Assembly (NCBI GenBank): GCA_016741945.1
Contig: JACVCQ010000179.1
Coordinates: 1 to 5,816 of the forward strand
DNA length: 5,816 bases
Direction of reading: 5' to 3'
DNA from: Chitinophagaceae bacterium
GTDB taxonomy: Bacteria; Bacteroidota; Bacteroidia; Chitinophagales; Chitinophagaceae
Under the pieces are notes generated by a model. That model was not told where the DNA came from and searched no databases. It saw only the letters and a program-made list of their open reading frames with translations. Of this stretch, positions 1 through 5,816 are shown in pieces. Position numbers and translations under genes: made by a program. Each line of letters opens with the position of its first letter. Within the stretch, counting starts at the first letter, position 1.

Positions 1-47
1 AAACTTCGTCCTAGAATTTCCTATATTTCTAACCTGTAACTTTACTT

Positions 48-143
48 ATGACCATGAAAGATCGCTTGTATACTTGCAGAACCTTCATTCCAATAGCGAT
101 ATGGCTGATGGGTTATGTACTCGTGAGTCCTATCACCACTGCA
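48..143 (+). other. Signal peptide of the PorZ-like protein
   Basis: Residues 1-32 have positive charges early (Lys4, Arg6, Arg11), a hydrophobic core (FIPIAIWLMGYVLV) and a small-residue site ending TTA before Gln33. This is a Sec-type (SPI) signal. There is no lipobox cysteine, so it is not a lipoprotein. It fits the Sec export that precedes T9SS translocation. The exact cleavage point is inferred by eye. Confidence 0.75.
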
Positions 144-2381
144 CAAGTACCTCCAATTGGACAATGGCGTGAACACTTGAACTATCAGCAAACTATTCAG
201 GTAGTAAAAGGATCTCAATTGTATTGCGCTACCAACAAAGCATTATTTTCCATTGATGATAACAATGAACTCACCCGCTATTCAAAAGTTACCGGACTGA
301 ACGATATCGGTATTCGTTGTATAGGATGGGATGCCGGTACCAATCAATTAGTGATTGCCTATAACAACAGCAATCTAGATCTACTCAAAGGCAGCATCGT
401 TCATAATATTCGTGATATTACCAATAGTACCATTGCCGGTGATAAATCGATCCAACAGATCTTTTGTCATAATGGGCTGGCTTATTTGGCTAGTGGACTC
501 GGCATCATTGTTACCGATCTTAACCGAAGAGAAATCAGAGATACTTGGATCATAGGCAATAATGGTAACCAAGTGAAAGTAAATGGATTCACCTTACACA
601 ATAATTTCTTTTACGCAGCTACCGAAGAAGGGCTCAAAACAGCAAGCACTACTGTTAATAATCCTGCAAATTTTAGTAACTGGACTTTGGTGAGTGGCAC
701 TAACCAACTTCCTTCAGGCAGTATTAAAAACGTAATTGTTGCCAATAATAATGCGATTATTCAAAAAGGAGATTCCTTATTCATCCAAAATGGCACGAAT
801 TGGCAGCTCCTATACCATGATAGCAATTGGCCCATTGTTTCGATCACAGCTGCCAATAACCAATTAACGGTTTGTCAACGTACAAGCTCCGGAGCTGCAC
901 GGGTTTTATTATTAAATACCAATGGAAGCATCGCTAGAACCATCGGTGCCAGTGGTATCATCTCATTCCCATTATCTGCTATTGTAGACAACGGACAGAT
1001 TTGGGTAGCCGATCGTTTTGGTGGTTTATCAAGAACCAATAATGCCACAGATCGCTTCATCCCCAATGGACCTCCTGGTGTTGCCATTGGTGAACTAGCT
1101 TCCGATGGTACTAGTACAATTGCAACCGCGGGTAGTGTGAATGATGCTTGGAATTATTTATTCAATAGAGATGGGTTTTATCTATTAAGAAATAATGCAT
1201 GGAGTTCCAGAAGTTTTTTTAATACTCCTATTCTGGATTCTGTTTTAGATTTTATCACTGTTACCATAGATCCCCGTGATCAAGCCATTTGGGCCGGGAG
1301 TTATGGGGGTGGATTGGTTCGTTTTGCCAATGACCAGTTCACTATTTTTAAACCATTCAACAGTAGTTTAAGACCCGCTATTGGTGATCCGGGTAGTACG
1401 CGTGTGAGTGGATTGGTATTCGATAGCAAACAACAACTCTGGGTAGCCAATTATGGCGCTCCACAAAATCTCAGCGTACGCAAACGGGATAATAATTGGA
1501 GGTCTTTCTCCATTCCTTTTACACACAGCGAAAATGCCATCGCCCAATTGATTACGGATGATCTTGATCAGGTTTGGGCAATCAGTCCGAAAGGCAACGG
1601 ATTGTTTTGTTTCAATCCCGGAACTGATATCGATAATCTGGCTGATGACAGATGGAAGTATTACAGACACGGAAGCGGCAATGGTAATTTACCTTCCTCC
1701 AATGTATTCAGTATCGTAAAAGACAGAGATGGCGCAATATGGGTGGGAACAGATAGAGGTATTGGTATCATTCGTTGTCCGGAACTGACATTTTCTGCTG
1801 CAGGATGTGAAGCCATTCAACCTATTGTTCAGCAAGATCGTTTTGCAGGATTATTATTCCGTGATGAAGTGGTGCAATGCATGACAGTTGATGGCGCTAA
1901 CCGAAAATGGGTGGGTACGCGCAATGGGTTATGGCTGCTTTCTTCCAATGGAGAAAAAGTAGTATATCGATTTACTGCAGAGAATAGTCCGCTGTTGAGT
2001 AACGATGTTCGAAAATTAACCATCAATCCTATCACCGGTGAATTATTTATTGCTACTTCAGAAGGGCTGTGTAGTTTCAGAAGTACAGCAACTAGCCCTG
2101 TTGAAACACAAAGCAAAGTATTGGTATTTCCCAATCCGGTTCCTCCCGGTTTCAATGGTACGATTGCTATCAGAGGATTGGTTGACAAATCACTGGTAAA
2201 GATTACAGAACTGAATGGCAGACTGGTTTATCAAACCCGTTCCTTGGGCGGACAAGCCGTTTGGGATGGAAGAAATTATCTGGGTGCCAAAGTAGCCAGC
2301 GGTGTGTATTTGGTATTGGTAAGAGATGATTCGGGAGAAGAACGTATCGCTACTAAGATCGTGATCATTTCAAATAGGTAA
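48..2381 (+). CDS. porZ: PorZ-like T9SS surface component: beta-propellers plus C-terminal sorting-type domain
   Basis: Known role of the family: PorZ is a surface protein of the type IX secretion system. In Porphyromonas gingivalis it works with the PorU sortase, PorV and PorQ in the attachment complex that joins cargo to anionic LPS. Seen here: a signal peptide (hydrophobic residues about 13-29, likely cleavage after Ala32 in TTA-Q), then IGQWREHLNY at about 37-46, typical of PorZ N-termini. Propeller blades follow, with repeated [IV]W[VA]G/A motifs of the two-component-regulator-propeller type: AIWAGSYGGG near 413, LWVANYG near 464, VWAIS near 509, AIWVGTDRGIG near 563, KWVGTRNGLW near 618 and LFIATSEGL near 665. 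Residues 691-777 form a T9SS-type C-terminal domain opening with VFPNPVPP and containing SLVKITELNGRLVY, QAVWDGRN and VASGVYLVLV. The 777-residue length matches P. gingivalis PorZ. The start at 48 or the ATG at 54 would both keep the signal peptide. There is no Shine-Dalgarno tract, as is usual in this phylum. A generic propeller-plus-CTD cargo protein is the alternative, but the N-terminus, CTD wording and length favour PorZ. Confidence 0.87.
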   Translation: MTMKDRLYTCRTFIPIAIWLMGYVLVSPITTAQVPPIGQWREHLNYQQTIQVVKGSQLYCATNKALFSIDDNNELTRYSKVTGLNDIGIRCIGWDAGTNQLVIAYNNSNLDLLKGSIVHNIRDITNSTIAGDKSIQQIFCHNGLAYLASGLGIIVTDLNRREIRDTWIIGNNGNQVKVNGFTLHNNFFYAATEEGLKTASTTVNNPANFSNWTLVSGTNQLPSGSIKNVIVANNNAIIQKGDSLFIQNGTNWQLLYHDSNWPIVSITAANNQLTVCQRTSSGAARVLLLNTNGSIARTIGASGIISFPLSAIVDNGQIWVADRFGGLSRTNNATDRFIPNGPPGVAIGELASDGTSTIATAGSVNDAWNYLFNRDGFYLLRNNAWSSRSFFNTPILDSVLDFITVTIDPRDQAIWAGSYGGGLVRFANDQFTIFKPFNSSLRPAIGDPGSTRVSGLVFDSKQQLWVANYGAPQNLSVRKRDNNWRSFSIPFTHSENAIAQLITDDLDQVWAISPKGNGLFCFNPGTDIDNLADDRWKYYRHGSGNGNLPSSNVFSIVKDRDGAIWVGTDRGIGIIRCPELTFSAAGCEAIQPIVQQDRFAGLLFRDEVVQCMTVDGANRKWVGTRNGLWLLSSNGEKVVYRFTAENSPLLSNDVRKLTINPITGELFIATSEGLCSFRSTATSPVETQSKVLVFPNPVPPGFNGTIAIRGLVDKSLVKITELNGRLVYQTRSLGGQAVWDGRNYLGAKVASGVYLVLVRDDSGEERIATKIVIISNR
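2118..2378 (+). other. T9SS type A-like C-terminal domain of PorZ
   Basis: Residues 691-777 show the usual CTD order: a PNP motif near the start (VFPNP), a strand with VKITELNGRLV, a central WDGRN turn, then ASGVYLVLV and a basic final strand (IATKIVIISNR). In most T9SS cargo this domain is removed by PorU. In P. gingivalis PorZ it is reported to be retained and to act in LPS delivery. Whether it is retained here cannot be read from the sequence. Confidence 0.8.
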
Positions 2382-2385
2382 AGCA

Positions 2386-2976
2386 TTACTGTTTCACATA
2401 ATCATAAGTACGCGCAACCTGAAATTTGAATCCGCTTTTTTCAGCAGGTACTACACGATACATTACCTGACGCATTTTCCCTGTGGGTTGAGCACCCAAA
2501 CTATCTGCTGTAAAAAGAGGAAATCTTCGGGTAACTACACCTTCCATTACCCTGAATTCATCAAAACCTCGATATCCCTCTCTTAATTTCGGATCATCTA
2601 CTATATCCGGAAATCCAATGGGGACAACACTATTATTAGCTTCTGAACTGATACAGATAATATTCCCTTTATTCAAAGTATCACCATAGTAAATGTATAA
2701 TAATAGATCAGGATAATTATCCCGATTCACATCATCTACTTCTGCACGAAGAATACGTCCTTTGATCTCAAAACTAAAATCACGTACTTCATTACTGAAT
2801 CCGATAGGGGAAATATTGATGGTATTCTTTTCAGGATTACGATTGGTACAGGTTACCTTATAACCTGCTTTACCAATTTTCATAGAACTATCATAACGTC
2901 TGGCAGGTGCTTGCGCTGATGCACTGATATGCATACAAAACATGCAATAGAGCAAGAGGAATAGAGTATACTTCAT
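2386..2976 (-). CDS. Small secreted protein, PliI-like lysozyme-inhibitor family (tentative)
   Basis: This is a 196-residue exported protein. The signal peptide covers residues 1-21 (hydrophobic core TLFLLLYCMFCM, cleavage after the ASA that precedes Gln22). The Cys at 11 is preceded by LLLY, not a lipobox, so a soluble periplasmic or extracellular product is expected. The mature part has a beta-rich look. DVNRDNYPDLLLYI at 82-95 resembles the Asp-rich loops of FG-GAP/VCBS proteins. The C-terminal half carries GYRGFDEF (134-141), RRFPLF (150-155), QPTGKMRQVMY (163-173) and a short Tyr-rich tail. From memory, this pattern matches Bacteroidota and other proteins annotated as PliI-family inhibitors of I-type lysozyme, which protect peptidoglycan from animal lysozymes. 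Inhibition itself is inferred, not seen. Two cysteines remain in the mature chain (43 and 108). The start lies 42 bases after the icmF stop on the same strand, so co-transcription is plausible. The ATG at 2976 is chosen because it alone gives a full signal peptide; no Shine-Dalgarno tract precedes it. Confidence 0.6.
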   Translation of the reverse strand: MKYTLFLLLYCMFCMHISASAQAPARRYDSSMKIGKAGYKVTCTNRNPEKNTINISPIGFSNEVRDFSFEIKGRILRAEVDDVNRDNYPDLLLYIYYGDTLNKGNIICISSEANNSVVPIGFPDIVDDPKLREGYRGFDEFRVMEGVVTRRFPLFTADSLGAQPTGKMRQVMYRVVPAEKSGFKFQVARTYDYVKQ

Positions 2977-3018
2977 ACCAGTAAATTTAGGGTAGATTTT
3001 ACAGAAATGTATATCGTC

Positions 3019-4840
3019 TTACATATTCCTTCTGTATTGTCCCCCCACTTCGTACAATGCATGTGTGATCTGACCCAATGAACAATATTTCACCGTTTCC
3101 ATCAACGCTTCAAACAGATTCCCATTTTGTATAGCTGTTTGTTTCAATTGTATTAATGCTGCTGCAGACTTTCCTTCATTTCTTTTCCAGAACGCGTGCA
3201 GATTTTGGATCTGTTGTTCTTTTTCCTCCGTAGTGGAACGAATGACTTCTCCAGGCAATACTGTTGGACTCCCTTTTTTATTCAGGAAGGTATTCACACC
3301 AATCAAGGGCAATTCTCCGGTATGTTTCAATGTTTCATAATGCAAACTTTCTTCCTGAATTTTATTACGCTGATACATTCTTTCCATCGCACCCAATACC
3401 CCACCACGCTCACTGATGCGTTCAAACTCAATCAATACGGCCTCTTCCACCAGATCCGTCAATTCTTCTATGGCAAAGCTTCCCTGAATAAAGTTTTCGG
3501 TTTTTGCACTTCCCAATTCACGGTTAATGATAAGCTGAATGGCCATAGCTCTTCTCACACTTTCTTCAGTAGGTGTAGTAATGGCTTCATCATAAGCATT
3601 GGTATGAAGACTGTTACAGTTATCATAGATCGCATACAATGCCTGTAATGTAGTTCTGATATCATTGAAGTCGATCTCCTGTGCATGTAAACTTCTTCCG
3701 CTCGTTTGGATATGGTACTTCAATTTTTGTGAACGATCATTCCCCTTGTATTTATTCTTCATGGCTTTGGCCCAAATACGTCTGGCTACACGACCAATTA
3801 CACTGTATTCAGGATCCATACCATTGCTGAAGAAGAAAGATAAGTTAGGAGCAAAATCATCAATATGCATACCTCTACTTAGGTAATACTCTACATAAGT
3901 AAATCCATTCGCCAAAGTGAAAGCAAGCTGTGTAATAGGATTAGCGCCTGCTTCTGCAATATGATAACCACTGATACTTACACTATAAAAATTTCTGACT
4001 TTCTGATCAATGAAATATGACTGCACATCACCCATTAATTTCAAAGCAAACTCCGTAGAGAAAATACAGGTATTTTGTGCCTGATCTTCTTTCAGAATAT
4101 CTGCCTGCACAGTTCCACGCACTTGCGATAATGCTTCTGATTTAATTTTCGTATAGACATCTGCCGGTAATACTTCATCACCACTCAATCCCAGTAAGCG
4201 AAGACCTAGACCATTATTGCCCTCGGGTAAACGTTCTGGTGAAGATGGATTATAATACACCGGCTTAGTAACCTGTTTGTACTTCGTAGCAAATACTTTT
4301 TCTACCTGTGCCCACAGCCCATTTTCTTCAATGTATTTTTCACAGAGCTGATCAATGGCTGCATTCATGAAAAATGCCAGCAAGATCGGCGCCGGACCAT
4401 TGATGGTCATACTTACGGATGTCTTTGGATCACAGAGATCAAAACCACTGTATAGTTTTTTGGCATCATCAACTGTAGCAATACTCACACCACTGTTACC
4501 GATCTTACCATAAATATCAGGACGCACTGCCGGATCTTCGCCATACAAAGTCACACTATCAAAAGCTGTGGACAAACGAATGGCGGGTTGTCCGAGTGAT
4601 ACATAATGAAAACGTTTGTTCGTTCTTTCCGGACCACCTTCACCAGCAAACATGCGAGTTGGATCTTCTCCCTGTCTCTTCAATTCAAACACACCTGCTG
4701 TATATGGGAATGTACCCGGTACATTTTCCTGCAACTGCCAACGTAAGATATCACCCCAATCTTTATACTTAGGTAATACCACTTTCGGTATTCTGGTATT
4801 ACTCAATGAAGTGGTGGTCAATGGCTGACGAATGATCTTA
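3019..4840 (-). other. Acyl-CoA mutase catalytic (TIM-barrel) domain of IcmF plus C-terminal tail
   Basis: The domain is complete. It includes TFPYTAGVFELKR (substrate cleft, aligned to RPWTIRQY of methylmalonyl-CoA mutase), SVSMTINGPAP, RGTVQADILKED, the SISGYHIAEAGANP catalytic segment, and SGRSLHAQEIDFNDIRTTLQ with its typical mutase SLH. The tail LMETVKYCSLGQITHALYE is the IcmF-style ending. No frameshift or internal stop is present, so this half of the enzyme should be functional. Confidence 0.9.
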
Positions 4841-5816
4841 TCCCTCACTTTGTATTCAAAGAAATCAGCAGCATATTGCTGTACCAATGCCGGCCATTGC
4901 TCAATTAATTGCTGACATTCAGGATGTATTTTTTTCTCGAAAGATTTTTTTACTTCCTGTAATCCGGCTGCTACTTCTCCACTCACCGTTTCCAGTGCAC
5001 CTTGAATTTGGTATAATTTACTGGCAATCGTCACCTGTTCATTCACCCACTGATCGTAGCCACGATTATTCTCTGCAATCTCAGCCAAATAACGAACACG
5101 CTTTGGTGGAATGATTTGAGATTTGGTAGTAGTTTCTTTTGTATGCCCTTCTTTCGAAAAATCACCAAATGAGGTTTTTGTTTTTTGCTCAATGGTCAGC
5201 ATCAACTTTTCAAACAACTCATTCACACCCGCATCATTGAATTGCGCAGCAATGGTTCCTACCACAGGAAGATCTTCATCCTTTGCTGTCCACATATTAT
5301 GATTACGCTTGTATTGTTTACGCACATCATGCAAAGCATCCAATGCGCCAGCTTTATCAAACTTATTGATACATACTACATCGGCATAATCCAACATATT
5401 GATCTTCTCTAATTGAGAAGCTGCACCATATTCCGGTGTCATCACGTATAAACTCACATCACAGAAATCAAGTATTGATGCATCACTTTGTCCCACACCG
5501 GCAGACTCCAGAATGATGAAATCAAATCCTGCACTCTTACATATATCAATCGCATCCTGAACATGTGCACTCAGCGCTGTGTTGTCATCACGTGTTGCTA
5601 AACTGCGCATATAAGCACGTGGATGAGAAATGGCATTCATGCGAATTCTATCTCCCAACAAAGCACCACCGGTTTTTTTCTTAGAAGGATCTACTGAAAC
5701 AACAGCAATGGTTTTATCTGCAAACAACTGCAAATATCTTCTCACAATCTCATCGGTAACAGAACTTTTACCTGCACCCCCCGTACTAGTGATACCTATT
5801 ACTGTGGTTGGTATAT
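3019..5816 (-). CDS. icmF: Fused isobutyryl-CoA mutase IcmF (GTPase chaperone + mutase), 5' end outside the window
   Basis: IcmF interconverts isobutyryl-CoA and n-butyryl-CoA with adenosylcobalamin in the cytoplasm; its built-in MeaB-like GTPase loads and guards the cofactor. About 931 C-terminal residues are visible. Domains in order: GTPase P-loop STGGAGKS (5764-5787), SVDPSKKKTGGALLGDRIRM, the MeaB-type ESAGVGQSD and the NKFD base-specificity motif (near 5360); a helical linker (about 5120-4840); then the TIM-barrel mutase, starting near KYKDWGDILRW. The catalytic SGYH has its His codon at 3961-3963. The substrate residues are Phe in PYTAGVF (codon 4687-4689) and Gln in ILKEDQAQN (codon 4075-4077), which replace the Tyr and Arg of methylmalonyl-CoA mutase. 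The C-terminus HALYEVGGQYRRNM is characteristic of IcmF. The known family is roughly 1,090-1,130 residues, so about 160-200 residues, including the N-terminal cobalamin-binding domain, are off the edge. The GTG at 5745 is not the start, since the P-loop is encoded in frame upstream of it. Separate methylmalonyl-CoA mutase is ruled out by the fused GTPase. Confidence 0.95.
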   Translation of the reverse strand, partial: IPTTVIGITSTGGAGKSSVTDEIVRRYLQLFADKTIAVVSVDPSKKKTGGALLGDRIRMNAISHPRAYMRSLATRDDNTALSAHVQDAIDICKSAGFDFIILESAGVGQSDASILDFCDVSLYVMTPEYGAASQLEKINMLDYADVVCINKFDKAGALDALHDVRKQYKRNHNMWTAKDEDLPVVGTIAAQFNDAGVNELFEKLMLTIEQKTKTSFGDFSKEGHTKETTTKSQIIPPKRVRYLAEIAENNRGYDQWVNEQVTIASKLYQIQGALETVSGEVAAGLQEVKKSFEKKIHPECQQLIEQWPALVQQYAADFFEYKVRDKIIRQPLTTTSLSNTRIPKVVLPKYKDWGDILRWQLQENVPGTFPYTAGVFELKRQGEDPTRMFAGEGGPERTNKRFHYVSLGQPAIRLSTAFDSVTLYGEDPAVRPDIYGKIGNSGVSIATVDDAKKLYSGFDLCDPKTSVSMTINGPAPILLAFFMNAAIDQLCEKYIEENGLWAQVEKVFATKYKQVTKPVYYNPSSPERLPEGNNGLGLRLLGLSGDEVLPADVYTKIKSEALSQVRGTVQADILKEDQAQNTCIFSTEFALKLMGDVQSYFIDQKVRNFYSVSISGYHIAEAGANPITQLAFTLANGFTYVEYYLSRGMHIDDFAPNLSFFFSNGMDPEYSVIGRVARRIWAKAMKNKYKGNDRSQKLKYHIQTSGRSLHAQEIDFNDIRTTLQALYAIYDNCNSLHTNAYDEAITTPTEESVRRAMAIQLIINRELGSAKTENFIQGSFAIEELTDLVEEAVLIEFERISERGGVLGAMERMYQRNKIQEESLHYETLKHTGELPLIGVNTFLNKKGSPTVLPGEVIRSTTEEKEQQIQNLHAFWKRNEGKSAAALIQLKQTAIQNGNLFEALMETVKYCSLGQITHALYEVGGQYRRNM
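5120..5816 (-). other. MeaB/MeaI-like G-protein domain of IcmF (partial)
   Basis: The visible reading begins IPTTVIGITSTGGAGKSS, a beta strand followed by the P-loop. Next come the Mg-site region VDPS, the RIRM segment, ILESAGVGQSD (the family's G3 motif, normally written ETxGxGQ) and CINKFDKAGA (guanine specificity). In this family the domain hydrolyses GTP and gates transfer of adenosylcobalamin to the mutase. The boundary near 5120 is estimated from where motif-bearing sequence gives way to the charged, helical linker. Confidence 0.88.

Noticed and set aside
22..29. TATATTTC, one mismatch from the Bacteroidota -7 element TAnnTTTG, 18 bases before the porZ start
   Set aside because: The matching -33 element would fall at or beyond the left edge of the window, and one AT-rich 8-mer alone is weak evidence. 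It is kept only as a possible porZ promoter.
1829..2188. 119-codon open frame on the minus strand opposite porZ
   Set aside because: It overlaps the well-conserved propeller and CTD coding region and shows no protein-like motif; it is a shadow frame.
81..2976. A possible lipoprotein signal in the PliI-like protein (Cys at residues 11 and 14)
   Set aside because: The residues before both cysteines (LLLY, CMF) do not fit a lipobox, and a good SPI site (ASA-Q) follows.
2982..2989. TAAATTTA just upstream of the PliI-like gene, one mismatch from TAnnTTTG
   Set aside because: It sits only 5 bases from the ATG, has no TTTG-like -33 partner at the usual spacing, and is self-complementary AT sequence. 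Read-through from icmF is an equally good explanation.
3196..3648. 150-codon open frame on the plus strand opposite icmF
   Set aside because: It lies entirely inside the conserved mutase coding sequence and has no recognisable domain; it is a shadow of the real gene.

Overview
The window looks like an ordinary chromosomal stretch from a Bacteroidota bacterium, most likely a Chitinophagia-like lineage; the lineage below phylum is a guess from protein flavour only. Three things support the phylum: a full-length PorZ-type component of the type IX secretion system (T9SS), which is essentially confined to this phylum; start codons without a Shine-Dalgarno purine tract; and a moderately AT-rich composition. 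I see no mobile element, tRNA, rRNA, CRISPR array or long intergenic region.

Layout. (1) Positions 48-2381, plus strand: a 777-residue exported beta-propeller protein with a C-terminal T9SS-type domain, called PorZ. (2) Positions 2386-2976, minus strand: a small secreted protein of 196 residues that resembles the PliI-like family of lysozyme inhibitors. It converges tail to tail on porZ with only 4 bases between the stop codons. (3) Positions 3019-5816, minus strand: the 3' part of a gene for IcmF, the fused adenosylcobalamin-dependent isobutyryl-CoA mutase. The reading frame stays open through the right edge, so the N-terminal cobalamin-binding domain lies outside the window. What is visible is the GTPase chaperone domain, the linker and the complete catalytic mutase domain. 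The frame has a GTG at 5745, but this is internal: the in-frame bases upstream of it encode the GTPase P-loop.

How they work together. The icmF stop and the start of the small secreted gene are 42 bases apart on the same strand, so the two may be co-transcribed, but no shared function is evident. PorZ acts at the cell surface in T9SS cargo processing, the small protein is probably periplasmic or extracellular, and IcmF is cytoplasmic acyl-CoA metabolism. The window reads as three unrelated housekeeping or accessory genes rather than a new system. The points most worth a second look are the substrate-determining residues of IcmF, a Gly-to-Ser change at the first position of its P-loop, and the PliI-like protein.
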